Shown piece by piece: positions 1-8,821 of a stretch of 64,000 nt of DNA; position 1 is the first letter of the stretch, and each line of letters begins with the position of its first letter. The notes below the pieces were generated by a model. It worked only from the letters and a program-made list of their open reading frames with translations. It had not been told where the DNA came from and searched no databases. The stretch covers positions 1,530,001-1,594,000 of the forward strand of contig NZ_CP045403.1 of the NCBI RefSeq assembly GCF_009363695.1, written 5' to 3'. Made by a program: the position numbers and the translations under genes. Source of the DNA: Bacillus sp. THAF10 (GTDB lineage Bacteria > Bacillota > Bacilli > Bacillales > Bacillaceae_I).

Positions 1-78
1 TAGAGAGTTTTCGAGTTTTTATGACAATTTACTCTAGTCGATTTCCAAAAGATTTGTTTTAGAAAGGTTTGTCCTTAC

Positions 79-1311
79 ATGATATTTAGATGCATTCTTA
101 TAATTCCTCTTACAATGATTATCCTACTTAGTCACAGTCTACCAATACAGGCAGAAGCGATAAATGAAATTTTCAGTGAATCTGCTATTTTAATAGATGC
201 TAAATCTGGAGAAGTACTATACGAGAAAGATAGTGAACGCGTCATGTACCCTGCTAGTATTACAAAAATCGTCACCGCTCTTATTGCAATTGAAGAAGGA
301 GATATGGAGGAGACCGTAACGGTAAGTGAAAATGCCAGAAATCAAGAAGGTTCAAGGGTTTACTTACTTGAAGGAGAAAAGGTATCCTTAAAAAAACTTG
401 TCCAAGGATTGCTAATTAACTCCGGTAACGATGCAGGAACAGCGATAGCAGAACATTTTGACGGAAATGAAGCAGCTTTTGCAAACAGAATGAACACCTT
501 TGTGAAAGAACAGATTGGGGTAGATAATACGAACTTTACTAACCCGCATGGTTTATTCCATCCCGATCATGTAACCACAGCGAAAGACATGGCCAAAATT
601 ACTCAATATGCTCTTAATAACGAAATATTTATGGAAATAGTCGGAACAAAAACCATGGACTGGGTTGGAGAAGGATGGGAAACAACTCTGTATAACCATC
701 ATCGTTTACTGTGGGATTACGAAGGCACCACTGGTGTGAAAAATGGCTATGTTCCTGAATCTGGTCATACTTTAGTTACCTCAGCCAGTCGAAATGGAAT
801 GGACCTGATTGCAGTGACATTGAAGGCATCATCCAAATATTACAGTTATTATGACACCATGGCGATTTTGGACTATGGCTTTCAATATTTTACCTCAGAA
901 AAAATAAAAAGAGGTCAGATGATTGCAGACGCATCGGGCAAAGAATATATGCTCGCAAAGCATGTATATGTTTCTAAGCAAGAAGAAGACAAAGTGCAGC
1001 TTGCAGTGAACGAGAAGAAGCAGTTAGTCGTACAAGTGGGTGACGAGAAACAAATAAAAGATGGTGTACTCGTGGAGAAGGAAACGAATGAACTAAGCCC
1101 GGTTCCTTCCACAAAAACAGAGACGGTAGCGAGCGCAGAAAGACCTACTGAAAATAAAAGTAACATGCTCCTTATTGTATTTATCTTTGTTTGCCTTTTT
1201 CTATTTATTTTCATCATCAGCATGAAGCAAAAGAAGAAAAGGCGGAAAAAGCTAGAAGAACGCTTTTCTAATTCCATAAGATACCAAAAAAGAAGCAATT
1301 TTCATCGCTAA
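79..1311 (+). CDS. D-alanyl-D-alanine carboxypeptidase (PBP5/DacA-DacF family), C-terminally anchored
   Basis: Serine DD-peptidase expected to remove the terminal D-Ala of peptidoglycan stem peptides outside the membrane. The 410-residue protein has a signal peptide (about 1-26). It carries the catalytic SxxK motif as S60-I-T-K63 and the SGN motif at 115-117. The third motif, normally KTG, reads K221-N-G. Residues 250-345 form the extra C-terminal domain, and a hydrophobic segment (about 363-382) followed by a basic KKKRRKK tail anchors the protein. A Lys/Arg-rich tail after a real transmembrane helix differs from the amphipathic anchor of DacA. An AAAGG about 11 nt upstream supports this ATG. 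The gene appears monocistronic and ends in a terminator. Family call is firm; the exact paralogue (dacF, dacC or other) is not. Confidence 0.9.
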   Translation: MIFRCILIIPLTMIILLSHSLPIQAEAINEIFSESAILIDAKSGEVLYEKDSERVMYPASITKIVTALIAIEEGDMEETVTVSENARNQEGSRVYLLEGEKVSLKKLVQGLLINSGNDAGTAIAEHFDGNEAAFANRMNTFVKEQIGVDNTNFTNPHGLFHPDHVTTAKDMAKITQYALNNEIFMEIVGTKTMDWVGEGWETTLYNHHRLLWDYEGTTGVKNGYVPESGHTLVTSASRNGMDLIAVTLKASSKYYSYYDTMAILDYGFQYFTSEKIKRGQMIADASGKEYMLAKHVYVSKQEEDKVQLAVNEKKQLVVQVGDEKQIKDGVLVEKETNELSPVPSTKTETVASAERPTENKSNMLLIVFIFVCLFLFIFIISMKQKKKRRKKLEERFSNSIRYQKRSNFHR

Positions 1312-1352
1312 AATAACAGCGTCCTTGCATGGGATGCTGTTATTTTTTTTAT
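1310..1352 (+). terminator. Rho-independent terminator
   Basis: The inverted repeat AATAACAGC...GCTGTTATT is followed by eight T residues, directly after the carboxypeptidase stop codon. Confidence 0.85.
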
Positions 1353-1439
1353 ACTTTGGGTATAGGTTTATTGAGATTTGGATTCTTGTCCAGCATTTGT
1401 ATATAATGGAGATAGGTAGAAAATAGGAGGGGTATAGGT

Positions 1440-1886
1440 ATGCCAAAAAAAGAAACACAACTCCATCAAGGACTAATTGATGCATTACAAGGAGAAAAAA
1501 TCGTTTCCCTTATCACCTCAGACAAAGACACAAATAAACCAAACTTAAGTATTGTTTCCTGGCTTGTTGCCCATCAGGACGGTAAAACGATTAAATTCGC
1601 CTTGGGTCACAAAGCGGAAAGCGCCTTTAACATTCAGCAAAATCCAGAATTGATACTTGGGGTATATGGCGATGGAAGCTGCTATTCTATCAATGGAAAA
1701 GGAACGGTTTCTGATGTCATTGATAAAACAATGAAATATCGGATCGTAACGGTAGAGGTGGAAGCAGTGGAAGACGTTATATTCTATGGCGGAAAGATTA
1801 CACAGGAACCTGATTATGTGAAAACATATGATGAGGAGCTTGCAAAAAAACTCGATCATGAAGTATATGAAATGTTAAAAGGATAA
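1440..1886 (+). CDS. Pyridoxamine 5'-phosphate oxidase-like (PPOX split-barrel) family protein
   Basis: A 148-residue cytosolic protein with the layout of the small FMN-binding split-barrel family. It has an N-terminal helix, then the strand pattern IVSLITSDKD...LSIVSWLVAHQDGKTIKFALGHKAESAFNIQQNPELILGVYGD, where substrate-independent PPOX-fold proteins bind flavin or heme-like ligands. Substrate is unknown. The Shine-Dalgarno AGGAGGGG precedes the ATG by about 7 nt. It stands alone between a terminator upstream and a short intergenic stretch downstream, so context gives no pathway. Not full-length PdxH: it lacks the C-terminal PLP-binding region. Confidence 0.75.
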   Translation: MPKKETQLHQGLIDALQGEKIVSLITSDKDTNKPNLSIVSWLVAHQDGKTIKFALGHKAESAFNIQQNPELILGVYGDGSCYSINGKGTVSDVIDKTMKYRIVTVEVEAVEDVIFYGGKITQEPDYVKTYDEELAKKLDHEVYEMLKG

Positions 1887-1914
1887 TAAACGTCTTATAA
1901 AACAGTGCCAATAT

Positions 1915-1975
1915 GATCTGACCCAATAAAGTTAGACACTAATCTAATTTTTACGGGGCAGTTCAATAAGGTGCT
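1915..1975. mobile_element. Possible solo end of an IS3-family (IS150-type) element
   Basis: The stretch TGACCCAATAAAGTTAGACA resembles the terminal inverted repeats of IS150-group elements, which typically read TGACCCC(A)AAAAGTTAGACA. No transposase and no second end are visible nearby, so this would be a remnant. Recognition is from memory of the IS3 end consensus only. Confidence 0.3.
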
Positions 1976-2044
1976 GTTTTTTTATGGATTATGTTTTTCA
2001 TTATGATAAGATAAAGAATATCTTGCATAAAGGTGGGTACATGC

Positions 2045-3220
2045 GTGAATGCAATAAAAAATTTTGCCCAAACAGAACAACAAAAAATGTTTATGGCAAC
2101 AGCAAAAAAACTTTCCGCTTCGTTTTCAGAACGAGCTGCTTACTATGACAAGAATGCTGAATTTCCTTTTCGGAATTTTCAGGATTTAAAGGATGCAGGG
2201 TTTTTAGATTTTACAATTCCCTCCAGGTTTGGAGGACAGGGTAAAGGGTTGTATGACTTTTTGCTACTCCAAGAAACCATTGCACAAGGAGATGGCCCCA
2301 CTGCGTTAAGTCTAGGTTGGCATCTCGGGATGATGATGAATGTATCTGTGTATAATAGTTGGCCTGAAGCTACATACAGAATGGTTTGTAAGGATGTAAT
2401 TCAATATAAAAAACTCATTAATAGTGCACATAGTGAGGCGAAAACAGGAAGTCCGGCTAGAGGGGGAAAACCAGAAACAATGGCAAAACAGCTCTCAGAT
2501 GGAACCTGGAAAATACAAGGTAGAAAAAATTTCGCATCTCTTGCCCCAGCACTTGATTATGTCATTATTTCTGCGTCTATAGAAGACACCGATGATGTTG
2601 GTGAATTCTTGTTAAAGCGGGAGTGGGAAGGAATATCCATACAAGAAACATGGAATTCCATGAGTATGCGGGCAACTAGAAGTGACGATCTACTTATTGA
2701 TAATGTTGTGGCACCTTCAGAAGCTTTATTATACATAAAAAAGAAAATGGCTCCTAAACCTCAAGGGTGGTTGCTTCATATCCCAGCATGTTATTTAGGC
2801 ATTGCGATTGCTGCAAGAAATGAAGCAGTTTCTTTTGCCAAGACCTATCATCCGAACAGCCTACCTCACCCGATAATGAATGTGCCAAAAGTAAGAGACA
2901 GAGTGGCGAATATGGATATAGAATTGTCTTCCGCTCGGCACTATCTTTATAGTGTAGCAAGGAATTGGGATGAGCATCCTGATGATAGAGAGGAGCTTAT
3001 CAGTGATTTGGCAGGAGCGAAATTAGTGGCTACAAACGCAAGCATTAAGGTGGTCGATGAAGCTATGCGGATTGTTGGTGCGAAAAGTCTTCACGCCGAC
3101 CACCCCCTGCAGCGATACTACCGAGATGTTAGGGCAGGGCTGCATAATCCTCCAGCAGATGAAATAACGCTCCATCTTTTTGCTAGTAGGGCATTTGATT
3201 CTGGTGATGAAGGTAAGTGA
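2045..3220 (+). CDS. Acyl-CoA dehydrogenase family protein
   Basis: A 391-residue FAD-dependent acyl-CoA dehydrogenase-like enzyme. The N-terminal all-alpha domain contains LKDAGFLDFTIPSRFGGQG. The middle beta domain has SEAKTGSPARGG and WKIQGRKNFASLAPALDYVIISA, and the C-terminal helical bundle ends VDEAMRIVGAKSLHADHPLQRYYRDVRAGLHNPPADE. The last block (RYYRDVRAG..NPP) is typical of the DszC/SfnB-like or Acd-like branch rather than classical beta-oxidation enzymes. Substrate unknown. A GTG at 2033 also opens the frame, but AAAGGTGG sits about 8 nt before the GTG at 2045, which I prefer. The following yhdT-like gene begins almost at its stop, so the two may be co-transcribed with panF. Confidence 0.82.
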   Translation: MNAIKNFAQTEQQKMFMATAKKLSASFSERAAYYDKNAEFPFRNFQDLKDAGFLDFTIPSRFGGQGKGLYDFLLLQETIAQGDGPTALSLGWHLGMMMNVSVYNSWPEATYRMVCKDVIQYKKLINSAHSEAKTGSPARGGKPETMAKQLSDGTWKIQGRKNFASLAPALDYVIISASIEDTDDVGEFLLKREWEGISIQETWNSMSMRATRSDDLLIDNVVAPSEALLYIKKKMAPKPQGWLLHIPACYLGIAIAARNEAVSFAKTYHPNSLPHPIMNVPKVRDRVANMDIELSSARHYLYSVARNWDEHPDDREELISDLAGAKLVATNASIKVVDEAMRIVGAKSLHADHPLQRYYRDVRAGLHNPPADEITLHLFASRAFDSGDEGK

Positions 3221-3227
3221 ATGGAAT

Positions 3228-3515
3228 ATGACAGTGAAAAAGAAAAAAATAGATAGTAGATATCGTATTGCCCATCGGGAGGCACTCATTGGAATAACCC
3301 TCGTAGTTTTCCAATTTGTTTGGTGGTACGGGTTTGCGTATGGTTTGGGTTCTGGTCCAGTGTTAGAGTATTCCTATGTTTTAGGACTTCCCGCATGGTT
3401 TTTTTACAGCTGTGTGCTTGGATTTATCGTCATGGTGATCTTAGTCGTTCTTGTGGTGAAATTTTTGTTTGTGGATGTCTCCCTAGAAGAGGAAGAAAAG
3501 GGGGACTCGCCATGA
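3228..3515 (+). CDS. yhdT: YhdT family small membrane protein (DUF997)
   Basis: About 95 residues with two hydrophobic segments (TLVVFQFVWWYGFAYGL and the LGFIVMVILVVLVVKFLF stretch) and the conserved tail LPAWFFYSC of the YhdT family. In E. coli and many bacilli yhdT lies directly before the sodium/pantothenate symporter panF, and here its TGA overlaps the panF ATG (ATGA). It is presumed to assist or be a small partner of PanF, but its role is not established. The start is uncertain: ATG at 3207 overlaps the upstream gene, whereas ATG at 3228 lies just after it. Neither has a strong Shine-Dalgarno sequence. Confidence 0.8.
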   Translation: MTVKKKKIDSRYRIAHREALIGITLVVFQFVWWYGFAYGLGSGPVLEYSYVLGLPAWFFYSCVLGFIVMVILVVLVVKFLFVDVSLEEEEKGDSP

Positions 3516-4975
3516 ATCTTCAAGTTATTGTTCCATTGTTCGTATTCTTAATTCTTATTTTTCTAATTGGTTTATACTCATCAAGAAAGCTGCGAGATTC
3601 ATCCTCATTTGTCCAAGATTATTTTCTTGGAGGAAGGGAACTTGGCGGCCTATTGCTTGCCATGACGATGGTCGCTACTTATGGAAGTGCTTCAAGCTTT
3701 ATTGGAGGACCTGGTATTGCCTATCAAACAGGTCTTGGCTGGGTCTTGCTTGCGATGATTCAAGTGGTGACAGGGTATTTTGTTCTTTCTATTTTAGGCA
3801 AGAAATTTGCCATCATCGCAAGGAAAATGAAGGCCATTACCTTAATAGACTTTCTTAAAGAAAGATACAAAAGTAAATGGGTTGTCTTGCTATCTGCTAG
3901 TAGTATTATCATCTTTCTCTTTTCGGCTATGGCAGCACAATGGGTTGGTGGAGCTAGGCTGATAGAGTCAGTCACAGGGTTATCCTACACGGCTGCTTTA
4001 TTTGTTTTTGCTTTGTCTGTGTTGGTGTATGTAATCATTGGAGGATTCAGAGCAGTTGCTATTACAGATGGAATGCAAGGGATTGTAATGGTGGTGGGTA
4101 CGGTCATCATTCTTGCAGGAACGATCATTGCTGGTGGAGGGGTACCTGCAATTATGACTGAACTCGTTGCAGAAAACCCTAATTTAATCAGTCCATTTGG
4201 TGCGGACAAGTCGCTTACTCCGTTATATCTATCCTCATTTTGGATACTAGTAGGAGTAGGGGTGGTCGGTTTGCCACAGGTAGCGATAAGAGCGATGTCG
4301 TATCGTAACACTAAATCAATGCATGCGGCTTTGATTATTGGAACCATTGTGGTTGGATTTATCATGCTTGGTATGCATTTAGCGGGAGTGTTTGGAAGAG
4401 CAGTACTGCCAGGACTTGAAACCCCTGATACTATAATGCCATTGTTAGCGCTGCATGTCTTACCTCCATGGTTAGCTGGGATTGTATTAGCAGCACCGAT
4501 GGCAGCAATTATGTCGACTGTGGATTCCAACTTGTTGATCGTTAGTTCCTCTATCGTTAAGGATGTATATTTAAATTATGTAAAACCTGAAGCATCAGAA
4601 AGAGGCATAAAAAGAATCAGTATGGGAGTAACGACCATTGTAGGCATCCTCGTGTTTTTTTTGGCTATTCATCCACCGGCCTTTTTGATTACATTAAATC
4701 TTTTTGCTTTTGGCGGCTTAGAAGCGGCTTTTATTTGGCCAGTTGTCCTCGGGCTTTATTGGAAGCAGGGTAACAAATGGGGCGCACTAGCCTCTATCAT
4801 TACAGGTGTGGTGATGTATATTGGAATTACACTCTATGCTCCAAATGTATTTGGTATGCATAGCGTTGTCATCCCGGTCGTATTATCCTTTTTAGCATAT
4901 ATAGGGTTTAGCTTAGCTGGTAAACACTATTGTATGGACGAACAGAACAAAATCATCGATGAGTATCTTACATAA
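3512..4975 (+). CDS. panF: Sodium/pantothenate symporter PanF (solute:sodium symporter family)
   Basis: Integral membrane symporter of 487 residues with about 12-13 hydrophobic helices, importing pantothenate with Na+. It shows SSS-family signatures: YFLGGRELGGLLLAMTMVATYGSASSFIGGPG near residues 35-65, and the AAPMAAIMSTVDSNLLIVSSSIVKD segment around 330-355 that forms the sodium site in this family. The open frame extends upstream to 3320, but that extension is the shadow of yhdT. The ATG at 3512 overlaps the yhdT stop and gives the family length, and AAGAGGAAGAAAAGGGGG precedes it. Its TAA stop forms the first bases of the 8-bp target duplication of a downstream MITE copy. Confidence 0.92.
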   Translation: MNLQVIVPLFVFLILIFLIGLYSSRKLRDSSSFVQDYFLGGRELGGLLLAMTMVATYGSASSFIGGPGIAYQTGLGWVLLAMIQVVTGYFVLSILGKKFAIIARKMKAITLIDFLKERYKSKWVVLLSASSIIIFLFSAMAAQWVGGARLIESVTGLSYTAALFVFALSVLVYVIIGGFRAVAITDGMQGIVMVVGTVIILAGTIIAGGGVPAIMTELVAENPNLISPFGADKSLTPLYLSSFWILVGVGVVGLPQVAIRAMSYRNTKSMHAALIIGTIVVGFIMLGMHLAGVFGRAVLPGLETPDTIMPLLALHVLPPWLAGIVLAAPMAAIMSTVDSNLLIVSSSIVKDVYLNYVKPEASERGIKRISMGVTTIVGILVFFLAIHPPAFLITLNLFAFGGLEAAFIWPVVLGLYWKQGNKWGALASIITGVVMYIGITLYAPNVFGMHSVVIPVVLSFLAYIGFSLAGKHYCMDEQNKIIDEYLT

Positions 4976-5170
4976 TCTAAGGCTGTTTTCACAAACTTTG
5001 TTGCTGCTACGTATTTTTAAGACTCCCGTAAACCATGTTGATGTCGTGCTCTTTTTGAAGAAGGAGAGATAAATATGTGGCAATTTAGCTTACCTGAAGA
5101 TTAAAAAAATCCTAAAGCTGACTTTTTTCTGGCTAAAAGCAACCATCATGATGAAAACAGCCTAATCTAA
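4973..5170 (+). mobile_element. MITE-like element copy A with perfect 8-bp target-site duplication
   Basis: The element spans 4981-5162 (182 bp), starting GGCTGTTTTC and ending GAAAACAGCC, so its ends are exact inverted repeats for 10 bp. It is flanked by TAATCTAA at 4973-4980 and again at 5163-5170. The first three bases of the left duplication are the panF stop codon. Inside are an AAGGAGAG Shine-Dalgarno-like motif followed by ATGTGGCAA, and a Lys-poor 9-codon frame (MWQFSLPED). It belongs to the same subfamily as copy I at 51206. It fills the panF-hydrolase intergenic region. Confidence 0.88.
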
Positions 5171-5202
5171 AAATAAAATCGTATGTGACTAGGTGAAAAA
5201 GA

Positions 5203-7419
5203 ATGAACAAGTGGGAAAAAATTTTTCAGAACATTATGGAAAAATATAGTACGTTCATCAAGGGTAGTTGGAGGTATATCGTCTTTGGGTTGTGCTTCTA
5301 CCTTAGCATTTACATATTTTTCATGGGGTTTTTCTTTTACACTGGTGCAGGAAAATACATCGATGTGCTTTTGACAGTTGGAGTTGGCTTATTATCTTTG
5401 ACAACAGCTGTATTTCTCTCTGTGCTAGTTTGGAAATTTGTACGAGGATTGCCTAAACTGCTCTTTGCATGTTTAATAGGTGCTGTTTCTGCCATTTACG
5501 CAGTTGGTATGTATATGGGGCCTTTTTTTAGAATGATGGGGTATAGTGTTTTAGTGTTAGGTGGTTTCACTGGTATTACTATGTACTTTTTTAAAAAGAA
5601 AGCGAAGATTCCTTTTATCGTCACCGCTGTGTGTACCTTAGCTCTGCACAGTATATTTGTTTATCTTACAGCTACAGATGGAGAAAGAGGAGAATGGAGC
5701 CTAGAAAGAGCGAAAGAGACGTCAACCATCAGTAATCCTGCTGAAATTGGAGAGTATGCTGTAAAACAGTTTACATATGGAAGCGGTTTGGACAAAAGAG
5801 AGGAATACAAAGACGTTCTTTTTAAAACAAAAACGGTGAACTTGGCACCATATACCGTGCAACCTCATGGCTTTAACAAGTGGTACAGGGAATGGTTCTG
5901 GGGTTTCAACCTTAGACAAGCTCCTGTAAATGGGAGGGTGTGGATGCCGGTTGGAAGCGAAGACGAGACCTATCCGCTTGTGTTAATGGTTCATGGAAAT
6001 CATAATATGGTAGACTATTCTGATGGTGGATATGCATACCTTGGAGAGATGCTGGCTAGTAAGGGATATATTGCCGTTTCTGTTGACCAAAATTTTATCA
6101 ACTCTGGGAAATCCGGTCATATTGGCTGGGATAACGCTGGAAGGGCGTGGCTGTTGTTAAAGCACTTAGAGCAATGGAAAACGTGGAATGATAGTAAGAG
6201 TCACGAGCTCTTTCAGAAAGTGGATATGGAAAACATCGCGTTAATAGGGCACTCAAGAGGGGGAGAGGCTGTTAGTACTGCTAAGCTCTTTAGTGAACTT
6301 GAGCGCTTTCCTAACAATGCAAAGTTAAGATTTAATTTTGATTTCAACATTAAATCGTTAATTGGTATTTCTCCCGGTGATGGCAGATTTCAACCTGGAG
6401 ACCAGCCAGTTGATTTAGAGGATGTTAACTATCTGACGATTCAAGGCGGAAATGACACTGATCATACGAACTATTGGGGCATAAGGCAATTTAAACGCAT
6501 ACAGTTCACAGAAGAGTTTGATGGGTTTAAAAGCAGTATCTATCTATATGGTGCAAATCATGGCCAATTTAACACAAGCTGGGGAATGGATCAGCCTTCT
6601 CCTTACTGGTGGTTTATGAATAGAGAAGAATTGTTAGATCCAGATGTTCAAAGAGATATTGCCAAGACCTATATATCCGCATTTTTGGATGCTACATTAA
6701 AAAATCAATCAGAATATAAGACGCTCTTCACGAAAAAGCAGGCAGCAGCTTCCTTTATACCAACAGATCCTTTAAGAATACAATATGAAGATGCTAGCTT
6801 CGATCCTGTGGCGAATTTTGAAGAAGATGTGGATGTCCTTACTTCTTCTTCTGGTGGCGATTTGAACGGTTACAATTTATCTGTTTGGAAGGAAATGAAT
6901 CTTTTACTCCGAAATCAAGAAAAGCAAGAAAATCAAGTAGTGAAGCTTGGTTGGAGAAGTAATACTAGCCGTTATACACTACAAATACCAGAGGGGATTT
7001 CTTCAAGTTTTGAAAAAGATACGGTGTTGAGGTTTGATGCAATTCAAGCGCATAAACAAAGGTATGATTTTTATAACATTCCTCTACCTGAAGGCTACGA
7101 GAATAAAGCTATCCCAATTTCCGTTAGTTTAAAGCCAAAAGGAGTAGGCGACTTTGACAGTAGAATAAGAAAAACAATGTTTATTGATCCAACTTATACT
7201 ACAAAGCTTTATCGTTTTGAGTGGTGGAACAAACGAATAGGGAACCAATATGAGCACATGCTTCAAACGTATGAACTGCCAATATCATTTCTTAAAGAAA
7301 GCTTTCCGGACATAGAATATCAGGATATTGAAGAGATTTCTTTTGAGTTTAACCAAACAGAAAGTGGATTAATTTTACTAGATAATATAGGATTTACTAC
7401 CCAGCTGAAAGATGAATAA
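5203..7419 (+). CDS. Membrane-anchored alpha/beta hydrolase (chlorophyllase/PET-hydrolase-like fold)
   Basis: A 738-residue protein with an N-terminal membrane part and an extracytoplasmic hydrolase. Four to five helices (about 24-46, 53-80, 84-105, 110-130, 136-156) precede the alpha/beta hydrolase fold. Visible catalytic elements are the oxyanion HGN at 264-266 (PLVLMVHGNHN), the nucleophile elbow G-H-S351-R-G-G, and a likely catalytic His in YGANHGQF near residue 453. The C-terminal 220 residues look like a beta-rich accessory domain. Substrate is unknown; esters or lipids are plausible. The ATG follows GTGAAAAAGA with only a weak Shine-Dalgarno sequence. Ends in a hairpin whose 3' arm also holds the next gene's ribosome site. 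Confidence 0.75.
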   Translation: MNKWEKIFQNIMEKYSTFIKGSWRYIVFGLCFYLSIYIFFMGFFFYTGAGKYIDVLLTVGVGLLSLTTAVFLSVLVWKFVRGLPKLLFACLIGAVSAIYAVGMYMGPFFRMMGYSVLVLGGFTGITMYFFKKKAKIPFIVTAVCTLALHSIFVYLTATDGERGEWSLERAKETSTISNPAEIGEYAVKQFTYGSGLDKREEYKDVLFKTKTVNLAPYTVQPHGFNKWYREWFWGFNLRQAPVNGRVWMPVGSEDETYPLVLMVHGNHNMVDYSDGGYAYLGEMLASKGYIAVSVDQNFINSGKSGHIGWDNAGRAWLLLKHLEQWKTWNDSKSHELFQKVDMENIALIGHSRGGEAVSTAKLFSELERFPNNAKLRFNFDFNIKSLIGISPGDGRFQPGDQPVDLEDVNYLTIQGGNDTDHTNYWGIRQFKRIQFTEEFDGFKSSIYLYGANHGQFNTSWGMDQPSPYWWFMNREELLDPDVQRDIAKTYISAFLDATLKNQSEYKTLFTKKQAAASFIPTDPLRIQYEDASFDPVANFEEDVDVLTSSSGGDLNGYNLSVWKEMNLLLRNQEKQENQVVKLGWRSNTSRYTLQIPEGISSSFEKDTVLRFDAIQAHKQRYDFYNIPLPEGYENKAIPISVSLKPKGVGDFDSRIRKTMFIDPTYTTKLYRFEWWNKRIGNQYEHMLQTYELPISFLKESFPDIEYQDIEEISFEFNQTESGLILLDNIGFTTQLKDE

Positions 7420-7427
7420 AATAAGGT

Positions 7428-7476
7428 GCTCTCCCCCATAGTAAGGATAAGAAATCCAAAAGGGGGAGAGCTTTTT
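7428..7476 (+). terminator. Hairpin terminator whose 3' arm carries the next gene's Shine-Dalgarno
   Basis: GCTCTCCCCC (7428-7437) pairs perfectly with GGGGGAGAGC (7462-7471) across a 24-nt loop and is followed by TTTTT. The GGGGGAG of the 3' arm is also the only good Shine-Dalgarno for the TTG start at 7475, which lies in the T tract. Confidence 0.8.
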
Positions 7477-8740
7477 GTTTAAAAAAATTGTAGCCTTGTT
7501 TCTGATTCTGTTTCTTCTTAATCCTCTACCTATAACAGAATCAAGTATGCTGACTTCCATGGCGAAAGTCAGAGAATATTCCCCTTCTAATGGTTTTACA
7601 TATGACACAGATGAGAATAAGCTTCTTGATACGCAAACACTTCGTGTCCATTTCATTAATGTCGGTCAGGGAGATGCCATTTTGTTGCAAACGCCAAAAG
7701 GATACAATATTTTAGTTGATACTGGTCCGAAAAAATCGGCCAATATGCTGTTAAACTATTTGAAAAACATTCAAGTATCCTCTTTAGATTTACTTGTAAT
7801 TACCCATCCTGATTTTGATCATATTGGTGGAATTCCTTCCTTGCTTGAGAAAGTACCAGTAAAGAAAATATTAGATAGCGGAAAAGCTCATACCACCTTA
7901 ACGTTTATCCAATATAAACAGTACGTATGGAATAATATCGTGCCCGTTCAATACGCTAAAGAGAAGATGAAGCTGAAAATTGATCCTGATCTTGAAATAA
8001 AAGTCCTCAATAGTGGCTCAGAGGAAAAAGAAAATAATAATGCATCGATAGTCTTACATGTTACATATAAAGACATGAAATTTTTGTTAATGGGTGATAC
8101 AGAGGAAGCAGAAGAAAAAAGGCTAAGCAGAAAGTACAATCTGGGCTCAACGATTTTGAAAGTAGCCCATCATGGCTCAAATAGCTCTTCTACCACCGCA
8201 TTTTTAAACGATGTTCAACCAAAAATTGCGGTTATTTCTGCAGGAAGAAATAATGATTTTAATCATCCACATTCTCCTGTGGTCTCTAGGCTCTTAGATA
8301 GCGGTGCGGATATATACAATACTGCAGAATCAGGAAGCATTGTCTTCACGACAGATGGAGAATTATTGTTTGTCAATGTTCGTCCATGGCTTTATGCAAA
8401 CCAGAAACCGCAGGAAGCTGAAAAGTCAGTAGTAATCACAGATTTAGATGTAAAGGAAGAAATGGTCACATTAGAAAATAAAAGTTCGGAAACGGTCGAT
8501 ATGACAGACTGGAAACTCGTAAGCAAAAAAGGGTACCAGACCTTTGATTTTCCAAAAAATTATAAGCTTGGTGCAGGTGAGACCGTCTACATAGGGTCAG
8601 GCGCACAAAAACAGCATATTAAAAAATACCTTCATTGGTTAAGTGACCATCTATGGAACAACAAAGGAGATAAAGCCCAGCTGTATAACAATAAAGGAGA
8701 GCTTATTGACGAATTTGAAGACATAGTAAAAGAGGACTAG
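7475..8740 (+). CDS. Secreted ComEC/Rec2-like metallo-beta-lactamase protein with C-terminal lamin-tail domain
   Basis: A 421-residue exported protein. A signal peptide (about 1-23) is followed by a metallo-hydrolase domain with FINVGQGDA at 60-68, the metal motif H111-P-D-F-D-H116, MGDT at 206-209 and AHHGS at 231-235. This is the hydrolase half of ComEC, present here as a stand-alone extracellular protein. Residues about 315-415 match the lamin-tail (LTD) fold, with VTLENKSSETVDMTDWKLVS and LGAGETVYIGSG. Such proteins are thought to be extracellular nucleases or phosphodiesterases; substrate not shown. Translation probably begins at TTG 7475, preceded by GGGGGAG inside a terminator-like stem (see 7428-7476). 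Confidence 0.85.
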   Translation: MFKKIVALFLILFLLNPLPITESSMLTSMAKVREYSPSNGFTYDTDENKLLDTQTLRVHFINVGQGDAILLQTPKGYNILVDTGPKKSANMLLNYLKNIQVSSLDLLVITHPDFDHIGGIPSLLEKVPVKKILDSGKAHTTLTFIQYKQYVWNNIVPVQYAKEKMKLKIDPDLEIKVLNSGSEEKENNNASIVLHVTYKDMKFLLMGDTEEAEEKRLSRKYNLGSTILKVAHHGSNSSSTTAFLNDVQPKIAVISAGRNNDFNHPHSPVVSRLLDSGADIYNTAESGSIVFTTDGELLFVNVRPWLYANQKPQEAEKSVVITDLDVKEEMVTLENKSSETVDMTDWKLVSKKGYQTFDFPKNYKLGAGETVYIGSGAQKQHIKKYLHWLSDHLWNNKGDKAQLYNNKGELIDEFEDIVKED

Positions 8741-8821
8741 GTTTCAATTCTCTCGATTTGTGATAGTAAAGGTGATAAGATACTTTTTTGAGAAATTCAT
8801 TTACAAAAGGAGTCTAATGAC

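Noticed and set aside
915..1298. 127-codon antisense frame in the carboxypeptidase gene
   Set aside because: Low-complexity Ser/Phe product with no ribosome site, opposite a well-supported gene.
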